A stretch of 64,000 nucleotides of DNA, taken from positions 1 to 64,000 of the forward strand of contig JAQTLN010000018.1 in NCBI GenBank assembly GCA_028714875.1. The letters run 5' to 3'. How positions within the stretch are numbered: position 1 is the first letter of the stretch; every line of letters starts with the position of its first letter. Shown here in pieces: positions 56,372 to 64,000 of this stretch. The notes beneath the pieces were generated by a model, which saw only the letters and a program-made list of their open reading frames with translations, was not told where the DNA came from and searched no databases. Both the position numbers and the translations under genes were made by a program. Source of the stretch: Gallionellaceae bacterium (GTDB taxonomy: Bacteria > Pseudomonadota > Gammaproteobacteria > Burkholderiales > Thiobacillaceae).

Positions 56372-56446
56372 CATGTAGCGCAGGCGTTTCGCCTGCATCA
56401 AAGGCCTGATTAGAAGGACGAAGCAGGCGGGACGCCTGCGCTACAT
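56372..56446. repeat. REP element (ATGTAGCGCAGGCGTT type)
   Basis: ATGTAGCGCAGGCGTTTCGCC and GGCGGGACGCCTGCGCTACAT form a long near-perfect palindrome. Together with the previous element it fills the gap between UDG and DUF2863. Confidence 0.8.
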
Positions 56447-56487
56447 GTGGGTCTCCGGCGTCGCCACGGCTAATAGGTATTTAGGGC

Positions 56488-57648
56488 TTAATGCAGATGC
56501 GCCGGCGTGCCCTGCATTTCTTCCGGTAGTTCGGCGTGGACGCTTTCACCGTCGGGGTTGGGAAACAGGGGGGCGCCGCAGTCGTCGCAGTATTCCAGGG
56601 GCATGCGGGTGTCCAGCATGCGGACTTCGCCGAGACCGGTTTCTTTGAGCAGGGCTTCGATGCTGCCCGCCAGGTCGGCATTTTCGTCCTCGCCGCCGAG
56701 TAGCGGCCAGGTGACGCCGTGCACCACGTCGTCGGAGTCGATGCCGGTGAAACCGATGCGCCATTCCTCCAGCCAGCGGTCGTAGTAAGGGGCGGCGACG
56801 GCGCGCAGGCGGCTGGCGGGAACGTTGAACAGCGATTTCAGATATTCCACGGCGGCGCGCAGGGCGAACGGGCGGGTTTCCCGGTCAGCGCGGCGCCAGG
56901 CGGAGAAATAGGCATCGGGCAACAGCAGTTCGTGGGCGCAGCCGGTCAGCAGCGGTTGCAGATTGGCGCCGGCCTGTTGCCGCCAGGCTTCGAGCGCGGT
57001 TTCCCGGTTGCCGTCCGCTTCGTTCCAGCGGAACGGCGGGCGGCCGGTGGGAATTTGCACCACGGCGAGGAGATAGCGCACGTCGGAGACGAAGGTCTGC
57101 GATTCCGGCAGGCTGCCGGCATCCACCGCGAGGTCCTGGCCGGCGGCGGCGCTGGCCCAGAGCGCCTCGGCGAACTCGCGGGTGTCGCAATAGCCCTGTG
57201 GCAACTGGTCGGGGCTGAACAGGTAGTCGGCGAGATACACGCGCGCATCGCTGGCCAGGATATGCCCGGACAGTTGCGCGCGCAGGCCATCCAGCACGGC
57301 CTTCGGCAGCGAACGCGCGGGAATGGCGTAGCGCGACCAGGCCAGCACCGGCATGGCCAGGATCAGGCGCGAGGTATCGTCCACGCGACTGATCTCGCAG
57401 GCGGCCTCGATCAGGTCGGCGAGATCGTCATAAGCGCGCGGGTTGCTGTCGTGGAGCCGGTCGAGGGCCTGGTTGAGCGCCTCCTCGTCGCCGCCGCGCA
57501 GCAGTTTTTCGATCAAGGTGCCCATTTCCGATTCCAGCCAGGCATCTTCCAGGCGGCTGCCGGAATCGGCGAGCGCCAGGGCCAGCCAGGCCAGTCGTTC
57601 GGCGTCGCGGGAGAGGCGGGGGCGGGCATAGAGGCGGCGGCGTTTCAT
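56488..57648 (-). CDS. DUF2863-family protein
   Basis: 386 residues typical of Betaproteobacteria. Start KRRRLYARPRLSRDAERLAWLALALADSGSRLED, then FSPDQLPQGYCDTREFAEALW, and an ending with MPLEYCDDCGAPLFPNPDGE, which could bind metal through CxxC. Function unknown. AAAGGA precedes the ATG. It is the last gene in its run. Confidence 0.87.
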   Translation of the reverse strand: MKRRRLYARPRLSRDAERLAWLALALADSGSRLEDAWLESEMGTLIEKLLRGGDEEALNQALDRLHDSNPRAYDDLADLIEAACEISRVDDTSRLILAMPVLAWSRYAIPARSLPKAVLDGLRAQLSGHILASDARVYLADYLFSPDQLPQGYCDTREFAEALWASAAAGQDLAVDAGSLPESQTFVSDVRYLLAVVQIPTGRPPFRWNEADGNRETALEAWRQQAGANLQPLLTGCAHELLLPDAYFSAWRRADRETRPFALRAAVEYLKSLFNVPASRLRAVAAPYYDRWLEEWRIGFTGIDSDDVVHGVTWPLLGGEDENADLAGSIEALLKETGLGEVRMLDTRMPLEYCDDCGAPLFPNPDGESVHAELPEEMQGTPAHLH

Positions 57649-57696
57649 GGAAGTCCTTTGGTGATCGTGGGTTGGCCAAAGCGCGGCGTGCCCAAG

Positions 57697-58599
57697 CTAC
57701 GGCTTGGCGGGTTGATTTTTCAGTTCCGCTTGCAGGGTGACATGACGGATGCCGTGACGCTGGTCGAGCCAGACGCGGCTGGCCTCAAGGATACGGTCCC
57801 AGTCGTTGAAACTGTCCAGTTCGAGATGCGCGGTGAGGCCGATCTGACCCGATGACAACGTCCAGATATGCAGGTCATGCACGCGCCGCACCCCGGGAAT
57901 GGCCGCCATGTCGTGGGCCACGTTGTCCAGATTGATATGTGCCGGCACGCCTTCCATCAGCACATGCAGGCTTTCCCGCAGCAGGTTCCAGGCGGAGAAC
58001 AGGATCAGCGCGGAGACCACCAGGGAGAGGATGGGGTCGATCGGGGTGTAGCCGGTGAACCAGATCACCGCGCCCGCCACCAGGGCGGCGACCGAGCCGA
58101 GCAGATCGCCCATCACATGCATCAACGCCGCGCGCGTATTGAGGCTGTCGCCGCCGTGGTGCAGCAACCAGGCCACGGCCAGATTGACCAGCAGGCCGAT
58201 GAACGCCACCAGCATCACCGTGCCGCCCATCACGGGTTGCGGGTGGGATAGGCGGTCGAGCGCTTCGACGGCGATGAATATGATCAAGGCCAGCATGGCC
58301 AGGCTGTTGACCAGGGCGGCGAGGATTTCCAGGCGCACCAGGCCGTAGGTGTGGCGCTTCGAGGGTGGCCGTCGCGCCAGCATGGCGGCCAGCGCCGCCA
58401 GCCCGAGGGCGGTGGAGTCGGTGACCATGTGGCCGGCGTCCGACAGCAGGGCCAGGGAGCCGGACCAGTAGCCGGCGAAGACTTCCACGACGGCGAAGCC
58501 GAGGGTGAAGAACAGCGCCTTGAACAGGGCCTGGCCGCCGTTGTCGTGGCCGACGTGATGTTCCACATGGGTGGTGTCGCGATCGACGGATAAAGCCAT
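57697..58599 (-). CDS. Cation diffusion facilitator (Zn/Co/Cd efflux)
   Basis: 300 residues. The N-terminal His-rich THVEHHVGHDN precedes about six helices; metal site SDAGHMVTDS and a second HVMGDLLGS. The C-terminal domain (DNVAHDMAAIPGVRRVHDLHIWTLS) is the cytoplasmic CDF domain. Proton antiport of Zn is expected. The 71-bp tandem array lies just upstream. Confidence 0.92.
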   Translation of the reverse strand: MALSVDRDTTHVEHHVGHDNGGQALFKALFFTLGFAVVEVFAGYWSGSLALLSDAGHMVTDSTALGLAALAAMLARRPPSKRHTYGLVRLEILAALVNSLAMLALIIFIAVEALDRLSHPQPVMGGTVMLVAFIGLLVNLAVAWLLHHGGDSLNTRAALMHVMGDLLGSVAALVAGAVIWFTGYTPIDPILSLVVSALILFSAWNLLRESLHVLMEGVPAHINLDNVAHDMAAIPGVRRVHDLHIWTLSSGQIGLTAHLELDSFNDWDRILEASRVWLDQRHGIRHVTLQAELKNQPAKP

Positions 58600-58605
58600 T
58601 AGCCA

Positions 58606-58969
58606 CGATTCCCGGTAGGGCGGAACGCCAGCGGCGGTTCCGCCAAGCTGTGATGGACGGAGAGCACCCTCACCTCCGATTCCCGGTAGGGCGGAACGCC
58701 AACGGCGGTTCCGCCAAGTTGTGATGGACGGAGAGCACCCTCACCCCCGATTCCCGGTAGGGCGGAACGCCAACGGCGGTTCCGCCAGGCTGTGATCGAC
58801 GGAGAGCACCCTCACCTCCGATTCCCGGTAGGGCGGAACGCCAACGGCGGTTCCGCCAAGCTGTGATCGACAGAGAGCACCCTCACCTCCGATTCCCGGT
58901 AGGGCGGAACGCCAACGGCGGTTCCGCCAAGCTGTGATCGACGGAGAGCACCCTCACCCCCGATTCCCG
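58606..58969. repeat. Five-copy 71-bp tandem array of a REP-like unit
   Basis: Unit start CGATTCCCGGTAGGGCGGAA recurs at 58606, 58677, 58748, 58819 and 58890, exactly 71 bases apart, with a partial copy at 58961-58969. Each contains a GCGGAAC...GTTCCGC hairpin. Copies differ at a few bases (AGCGG/AACGG; TGATGG/TGATCG). The final copy reaches into the nagZ stop region at 58954. No spacer differs in sequence or length, so it is not CRISPR. Confidence 0.92.
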
Positions 58970-60051
58970 CAGGTATTGGTCGGATCGACCAGGATCAGTT
59001 CCGCGTCGGCCTGACCCAGGCCGCCAAGGTGGCGCACCGCCTCGACGTAGCGCGGGCTCATCTGCAACACGGTTCGGTTGGGCGGGTGCGGGCGCCCGTG
59101 CATGCGCGCCAGGCGCACCAGGGAGGTGGGCGGCATCGACCATTTCAGGTGGCGCAAGAGGTCGTCGGCCAGATCCGGACGATTGCACACCAGCACCATG
59201 TCGCAACCAGCCTGCAAGGCCGCCTGCGCGCGTTGGGTGATGCCGCCGGCCACGCTGGCGCCTTCCATGGTCAGGTCATCGCTGAAAATCACCCCCTCGA
59301 AGCCGTACTGGCCGCGCAGGATTTCCGTCAGCCAGCGGTGTGAAAAACCGGCCGGATTCGGGTCGACATGCGGATAGATGACATGCGCGGGCATGATGCC
59401 GGCCAGCCCCAGGTCGATCAGGTGGCGGAACGGCTGGAGGTCGCTGAATTCCATATCGGTCAGGCCGCGCTCATCCACCGGCACCGCCAGATGCGAATCC
59501 GCCGCGACAAAACCATGGCCGGGAAAATGTTTGCCCACCGCGCTCATGCCGGCTTCGTTCAGGCCCAGGCTGAGCGCGTGCGCCAGATCCGCCACCGCGC
59601 GCGGATCGCGGTGGAAGGCGCGGTCGCCGATCACGCCGCTGTTGCGGTAGTCCAGGTCGAGCACCGGCGTGAAGCTGAAATCCACCCCGATCGAGCGCAG
59701 TTCCGCGCCCAGCACATAGCCGGCGTCGCGCGCCAGGCGGCGGGCGCGTTGCGGATGGCTGTCCCACACATCGCCGATGGCGCGCATGGCGGGAATCTGC
59801 GTGAATCCGCAACGGAAGCGTTGCACTCGGCCACCTTCATGATCAATGCCGATCAACAGGTGCGGGGAGCGTAGGGCGTGAATTTCCCGGCAAAGGGCGG
59901 CAACCTGTTCCGGACTTTCGTAATTACGCTTGAACAGGATCACACCGCCGATCGACGGGTGCCGCAGGCGTTGCCGCTCGTCGTCGGTCAGGGTGAAGCC
60001 CGCGACATCGGCCATCACCGGCCCGAGCGGGAGGTGGTTGGCCAGGATCAT
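58954..60051 (-). CDS. nagZ: Beta-N-acetylhexosaminidase
   Basis: 365 residues of GH3; removes GlcNAc from anhydro-muropeptides in wall recycling. GGVILFKRNYESPEQV, KHFPGHGFVAADSH (catalytic His) and VIFSDDLTMEG (nucleophile Asp) are present. The ATG overlaps the acpS stop by 4 bases and has GGAGGAG upstream. The last residues (CGNRG) and the stop are encoded within the tandem repeat array. Confidence 0.95.
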   Translation of the reverse strand: MILANHLPLGPVMADVAGFTLTDDERQRLRHPSIGGVILFKRNYESPEQVAALCREIHALRSPHLLIGIDHEGGRVQRFRCGFTQIPAMRAIGDVWDSHPQRARRLARDAGYVLGAELRSIGVDFSFTPVLDLDYRNSGVIGDRAFHRDPRAVADLAHALSLGLNEAGMSAVGKHFPGHGFVAADSHLAVPVDERGLTDMEFSDLQPFRHLIDLGLAGIMPAHVIYPHVDPNPAGFSHRWLTEILRGQYGFEGVIFSDDLTMEGASVAGGITQRAQAALQAGCDMVLVCNRPDLADDLLRHLKWSMPPTSLVRLARMHGRPHPPNRTVLQMSPRYVEAVRHLGGLGQADAELILVDPTNTCGNRG

Positions 60052-60428
60052 TTCTCCTCCACCACGACGTAGGCGACCACATAGTCGCGTTCGTCGGAAA
60101 TCGACAGATGCACCCGCCCCATGCGCCGTTCCCGCATCCAGGTGGCCAGTTCCGGCGAGAAGGAAAAACCGGGGCGGCCCAGCTTGTCATGCACCACGCT
60201 GAGCGCGGTCAGCATCACCGGCGCCCGCATCCCGGTGCCGACCGCTTTGGAAAACGCCTCCTTGGCGGCGAAGCGCTTGGTCAGAAACACATCCTTGTCA
60301 CGCGCTTCGGCATATTCACCCCACTCTTCCGGGGACAGCATGCGCTGCGCCAGTTTGCCGCCATAGCGCGCATGCACCTCGCTCATGCGGCGTATCCCCG
60401 CGATATCCGTGCCGATGCCATAGATCAT
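60048..60428 (-). CDS. acpS: Holo-[acyl-carrier-protein] synthase
   Basis: 126 residues; transfers phosphopantetheine to ACP. IYGIGTDIAGIRRM at the start and KRFAAKEAFSKAVGTG (Mg-binding Glu) are intact. It overlaps both neighbours by 4 bases, EI24 before and nagZ after. Confidence 0.95.
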   Translation of the reverse strand: MIYGIGTDIAGIRRMSEVHARYGGKLAQRMLSPEEWGEYAEARDKDVFLTKRFAAKEAFSKAVGTGMRAPVMLTALSVVHDKLGRPGFSFSPELATWMRERRMGRVHLSISDERDYVVAYVVVEEK

Positions 60429-61150
60429 GCCGTCGCCTCCTGCCTGATGCGCGCGAGTCGCGCCAGGGCATAGTGGGTGAAGGCCAGACCCATGTAAACC
60501 GGGGCGAAAAAGTTGATTACCGGCACCAGATGCAGCAACCCGAGGAAAGCCGCCAGACCATACAGCGGCCAGCCACCTTCCGCGCGCAGCATCGCCAGTT
60601 CCTCTTTCGAGGCGTGTTCCGCCAGCGCGTCATAAAGGAATAAACGCTGGTTCAGCCAGGCATTGAGAATGATCGCGACCCCAACGCCGAACGGCCCCAG
60701 CAGCCAGAACGGCAAGGTGATCAGCCAGACCAGAAGATAGATCGCCAACGCGAACAGGCTGTTGCCGAGGCTGCCGAGAAAGCTGCCGCCATACTGCCGC
60801 CCCAGCCCCGGGTAATAACGATGCGCCACCACACTCAACAGGATGGGCATGAAGATCAGCGAGGTAATGAACAACGCGGTGACGTAAATCGCCGGCAACA
60901 GCAGCAGGATCAATACCGTATAGGCGCCCATCCCGACCACCCAGCCGGCGAGGGTCGGCCCCACCCAGCCCGGCAAGGGCGAATCGTTGAACACCCCTTC
61001 CAGCCCCGCCACCCAGACCGTCCCGAACCCCCAGAACAGGCCGCCCCACAGCATCAAGGCCAGCAACATGGGCAGGAACATGATGGTGAGCACTCGCGGT
61101 CGCATGAGATCGACGGCGGCGCGGCGGAGGATTTCGAAGAGAGAGGCCAT
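60425..61150 (-). CDS. EI24/CysZ-like membrane protein
   Basis: 241 residues with about five to six hydrophobic helices and the EI24 pattern (SLIFMPILLSVVAHRYYPG, LNAWLNQRLFLYDALAEHASKEE). CysZ members import sulfate; this one has no cys neighbours, so substrate is uncertain. It is the first gene of the EI24-acpS-nagZ operon. Confidence 0.85.
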   Translation of the reverse strand: MASLFEILRRAAVDLMRPRVLTIMFLPMLLALMLWGGLFWGFGTVWVAGLEGVFNDSPLPGWVGPTLAGWVVGMGAYTVLILLLLPAIYVTALFITSLIFMPILLSVVAHRYYPGLGRQYGGSFLGSLGNSLFALAIYLLVWLITLPFWLLGPFGVGVAIILNAWLNQRLFLYDALAEHASKEELAMLRAEGGWPLYGLAAFLGLLHLVPVINFFAPVYMGLAFTHYALARLARIRQEATA

Positions 61151-61515
61151 GTAAAGGTGTGGTTTTTCGGAAGGATTCAGGGATGTGTCGTTTCGACGGC
61201 CGCGATTCTACCTACCCGCGCGAAGACGCTGAAATCTGCTTGCTCGACTGGGTGGGGGCCGGTTCATGCCAGAGTGCCCATTGACCAATGGCAGGCATGT
61301 GGCGCCGGCGTCTCACCGGCATCGTTCTTCTGATCAGCCCCACGAAGCCGGCGAGACGCCGGCGCTACAGGGCAGGCCGCCGCCATAGCTTAGGCTCATG
61401 GACAATTCGGGTTCATGCCAAATCCCGCGAAAAATTCACAGCCGTATCGTTTGGTTCCAGCTCCTCCGGGCTTGAAATCAACCGATCTGGCGAAGCTGAT
61501 TTTTCATGGGGCACT
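61151..61515. other. Gene-free stretch with one REP element
   Basis: No supported gene in 365 bases between EI24 and hsdR. A palindrome (ATGTGGCGCCGGCGTCTCACC and GGCGAGACGCCGGCGCTACA) lies at 61298-61369. The remainder shows nothing clear. Confidence 0.6.
61298..61369. repeat. REP element downstream of hsdR
   Basis: GTGGCGCCGGCGTCTCACCGGC is mirrored by GCCGGCGAGACGCCGGCGCTAC. It belongs with the elements near 7.2 and 56.3 kb. Confidence 0.8.
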
Positions 61516-63999
61516 TCAGTAGTACTGCCGAATGTAGCTGTAAGCCTTCTCGAACAATTCCTCGTCGGCGTGCAGCCGGTATTTGAACAGCGTCTTGCGC
61601 AGGGCCTGCTTCACCAGCCGCTCACCGGCGCTGGTGGCCTGCCAGCCATCGAAGCGGACCTGGCGCACGATCTCGTCGATGTCCGCCACCACCCGTTCCA
61701 CCAGGATCGGCGTCTCGGCGGTCTTCACCTCGTTGAATAGATCGGTCAGCGCCGCCTTGCCGCGATCCTCGTCCTCCTCGGGCGGGGTTTCCTTCTCGGC
61801 CTGCAACACCTCCCTGGCCAGTTGCAGCAAGGCTTTCAGGAATTCCACGCTGTTCAGCACGCCGGACTCGAAGCGGTCGCGCAGCGCATCCAGGCGTTCC
61901 GACAACGCCTTGAACTTCGGATTGCCCAGATGCCGGCGCAGCCGCCGCGCCACCTTGATCTCGATTTCCTTGGTCTTGTTCGGATTGGAGAGCACCGCTT
62001 CCAGCAGGTCCGCGTCCAGCACCAGGGTATCCAGGTCATCGCGCACGGCGTCCACATGCACGTTCTGGTGGATCAGTTCGATGGTCTTCGCGCCCAGCGC
62101 ATGCCAGATCAGCTTGCCGTGGCCGCTGGAAGGCCGCACCGACTGATACACCTGGGACAGCCATTTGTAGTCCCGCTCGTATTGGCCCAACACCGGGTCC
62201 GGCGAAATCGCCTCCCACAGCTTGCCGAGCAGGCTGTAGGCGGCGGCGAAGTGGTCGCGCACTTCGTTGTTCGGCAGGCATTGCTGGGCGGCGATCAGGC
62301 CCTCGTAGCCTTCCACGCCGCGATCCACGCCGGCGAAGAAGGCCAGACACTTCTGCATCGCCTCCGGCAGCCGGTCCTTCAATTCCTGAATGTTGGACAC
62401 CACGGCGGTGATGCCCTTCTCGTCGAACTCCAGGGCGCGGGCCACGTCGTCGAAGATGCCCAGGTAATCGACGATCAGGCCGTGAGTCTTCTGTTCCGAG
62501 TAGGTGCGGTTCACCCGGCAGATGGCCTGCAACAAGGTGTGGTCGCGCAGCGGCTTGTCGAGATACATCGCCTGCAAGATCGGCGCGTCGAAGCCGGTGA
62601 GCAGCTTGGCGGTGACGATCAACAGCTGCAACGGGTCGCCGGGGTCGCGGAAGCGGTCGAGCAGCCGCTCCTCCTCGTCGCGGCCACGGGCGAAGGGCTT
62701 GTAGGCCAGCTCGTTGCTGTTCACCGTCATCACCACAGCGCTGGCCTCGGGCGGCAGCAGCTTGTCCAGTTCGGCCTTGTAGAGCAGACAGGATTCGCGG
62801 TCGAAGGTGACGATCTGGCCCTTGAAGCCGTTCGGTTCCACCTTGTTCCGGAAGTGCTGAACGATGTCCTCGCACACCCGGCGGATGCGTTCCGGTGTTT
62901 TCACCAGCACCGACATGCGGGCGGCGGTCTTGCCCAGGGTGTCGCGGTCCAGATCGGAGAGGCCGCCGGTCATCTCCTTGAAAGCGGCGTCGATGGCGGC
63001 CTTGTCGATGTGCAGTTCCAGCAGGCGCGGCTCGAAGTGCAGCTTCAGCGTCGCGCCGTCGCGGATCGACTCCTCGAAGCCATAGCGGCTGAGGTAGCCC
63101 TTTTCGTCCTCGTCGGCGCCGAAGGCATAGAAGGTGTTGCGGTCGAAGCGGTTGATGGGGGTGCCGGTGAGGCCGAACAGAAAGGCGTTGGGCAGTGCGT
63201 CGCGCATCTTGCGGCCGAGGTCGCCTTCCTGGGTGCGGTGCGCTTCGTCCACCAGGGCGATGATGTTGCCGCGCGGGTTCAGCACCCCATCGGCTTCAGT
63301 GTCCACATCCGCGAACTTGAAGATGGTGGTGATGATGATCTTGCGCACGTCCTGGGCCAGCAGTTGCCGCAGCTTCTCGCGGCTGTCCGCCTTCTCCAGG
63401 TTGGGGATGTCCGCCCCGGTGAAGGTGCCGGTGATCTGGGTATCCAGGTCGATGCGGTCCACCACGATCAGCACCGTCGGGTTTTTCAGGCGCGGGTGCA
63501 GACGCAGCTTCTGCGCCGCGAACACCATCAGCAACGACTTGCCGGACCCCTGGAAATGCCAGATCAGGCCCTTGCGCGGCGCGCCCGCCAGCACCCGCTC
63601 GACGATCTTGTTGGCCGCCTCGTATTGCTGGTAACGGCAGATGATCTTGATGCGGCGCCGCTTCTTGTCGGTGGCGAACAGGGTGAAGCTGGCGAGGATG
63701 TCCAGCACCACATGCGGCCGCAACATGCTCTCGGCGGCACGTTGCAGGCCCGACAGTTCCCCTCTCCCCCCGGGAGAGGGGTTAGGGGTGAGGGAGCGCA
63801 GCCCCCCGGGAGAGGGGTTAGGGGTGAGGGCTTTTCTCCCTTCTCCCCCCGGGAGAAGGGCCGGGGATGAGGGAAGCTTTTCTAGTGCCCGCCAAACAGC
63901 CTCCAGTACCGCCTCGGTGTTTTGCAGTACATCGTTGTTCCAGAACCGCAGCACCCGTATGCCCTGCCGCGACAGAAACGCCGTGCGCTCATCGTCCCG
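61516..63999 (-). CDS. hsdR: Type I restriction enzyme HsdR, carrying DUF559-like and repeat-coded segments (5' end outside window)
   Basis: 827+ residues, open to the right edge; ORF callers would start at GTG 63954. The first 45 visible residues (RTAFLSRQGIRVLRFWNNDV) match the C-terminal half of DUF559 nuclease-like proteins. A Pro/Gly-rich repeat linker (about 45-85) follows, then AESMLRPHVVLDILASF joins normal HsdR: Walker A FQGSGKSLLM, DEAH in ALVDEAHRTQ, TGTPI, QAICRVNRTYS. C-terminal helices end the protein. The type I endonuclease PD-ExK domain would lie upstream. hsdM and hsdS are not seen. Either an insertion lies inside hsdR or a fusion gene exists; both would be unusual. Confidence 0.85.
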   Translation of the reverse strand, partial: RDDERTAFLSRQGIRVLRFWNNDVLQNTEAVLEAVWRALEKLPSSPALLPGGEGRKALTPNPSPGGLRSLTPNPSPGGRGELSGLQRAAESMLRPHVVLDILASFTLFATDKKRRRIKIICRYQQYEAANKIVERVLAGAPRKGLIWHFQGSGKSLLMVFAAQKLRLHPRLKNPTVLIVVDRIDLDTQITGTFTGADIPNLEKADSREKLRQLLAQDVRKIIITTIFKFADVDTEADGVLNPRGNIIALVDEAHRTQEGDLGRKMRDALPNAFLFGLTGTPINRFDRNTFYAFGADEDEKGYLSRYGFEESIRDGATLKLHFEPRLLELHIDKAAIDAAFKEMTGGLSDLDRDTLGKTAARMSVLVKTPERIRRVCEDIVQHFRNKVEPNGFKGQIVTFDRESCLLYKAELDKLLPPEASAVVMTVNSNELAYKPFARGRDEEERLLDRFRDPGDPLQLLIVTAKLLTGFDAPILQAMYLDKPLRDHTLLQAICRVNRTYSEQKTHGLIVDYLGIFDDVARALEFDEKGITAVVSNIQELKDRLPEAMQKCLAFFAGVDRGVEGYEGLIAAQQCLPNNEVRDHFAAAYSLLGKLWEAISPDPVLGQYERDYKWLSQVYQSVRPSSGHGKLIWHALGAKTIELIHQNVHVDAVRDDLDTLVLDADLLEAVLSNPNKTKEIEIKVARRLRRHLGNPKFKALSERLDALRDRFESGVLNSVEFLKALLQLAREVLQAEKETPPEEDEDRGKAALTDLFNEVKTAETPILVERVVADIDEIVRQVRFDGWQATSAGERLVKQALRKTLFKYRLHADEELFEKAYSYIRQYY
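63757..63877. repeat. Three C-run/G-run repeats coding in frame within hsdR
   Basis: CCCCTCTCCCCCCGGGAGAG with GGGGTTAGGGGTGAGGG is followed by a second GGGAGAGGGGTTAGGGGTGAGG unit and a third, CTTCTCCCCCCGGGAGAAGGG. Translated, they give LTPNPSPGG twice. Such units occur between genes; here they lie inside the reading frame. Confidence 0.82.
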
Positions 64000-64000
64000 C

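Noticed and set aside
58606..58969. CRISPR array
   Set aside because: All units are contiguous 71-bp copies without distinct spacers, and no cas gene is near.
61822..63870. 682-codon open frame opposite hsdR
   Set aside because: Antisense to a gene with clear helicase motifs; no recognisable content.

Overview
The window is chromosomal DNA from a GC-rich (roughly 60-65 %) betaproteobacterium. The gene content points to an autotrophic or sulfur-associated lineage near Nitrosomonadales/Thiobacillaceae. That placement is inferred from gene families typical of Betaproteobacteria (DUF2863, DOMON-like plus NamZ, AlgZ/AlgR-like pair, dusB-fis, msbA-gluQ) and from fbp, ppc and a Sat-CysC fusion. No rRNA or marker was available to fix the genus. 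Coding density is high, both strands are used, and no tRNA or rRNA gene was seen; one RNA gene, 6S RNA, is clear.

Layout. 1-3.7 kb: IS630-type transposase end, glycine-zipper lipoprotein, PfkB kinase, RelE/RHH toxin-antitoxin pair, zinc-ribbon protein with an MscS channel. 3.7-9.5 kb: argH, divergent LytS/LytTR two-component pair, NamZ with a DOMON-like protein, small membrane protein. 9.6-18 kb: exported protein, OmpA/TSP3 protein, DUF4197-mscL, nadA, xerC, diguanylate cyclase, CnoX-like thioredoxin, GAF protein, gamma carbonic anhydrase. 18-27 kb: dusB-fis-purH-(ORF6N remnant)-purD, gluQ-msbA, and zapB-like protein-zapA-6S RNA-5-FCL. 27-33 kb: two paralogous Tat-like exported proteins, fbp, TonB-like protein, RNase II-like protein, YqiA-like esterase. 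33-41 kb: a complete MCE lipid-transport operon, mpl, and DHH phosphoesterase followed by a Sat-CysC fusion. 41-45 kb: VanZ protein, then a DUF262-HipA two-gene unit. 45-55 kb: acs, glnE, a separate MlaF-type ATPase, tandem Usp, ppc. 55-61 kb: exported protein, tautomerase, UDG, DUF2863, CDF transporter, nagZ-acpS-EI24. 61.5 kb to the end: HsdR of a type I restriction system, with DUF559-like sequence and repeat-encoded linkers in its reading frame.

Most genes are housekeeping: purine and NAD synthesis, peptidoglycan recycling (nagZ, mpl, NamZ), outer-membrane lipid transport, and acetate and C4 metabolism. The unusual material comes in four groups. (1) DUF262-HipA unit. (2) DHH phosphoesterase with a Sat-CysC protein whose Sat catalytic motifs are missing while its APS-kinase P-loop is kept. 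(3) Palindromic intergenic repeats that have entered genes: in frame in mpl and hsdR, at the stop codons of three or four genes, and as a five-copy 71-bp tandem array before nagZ. (4) A pair of divergent, cysteine-containing exported paralogues with matching N termini. None of these can be called new without database searches; each is given with a test.
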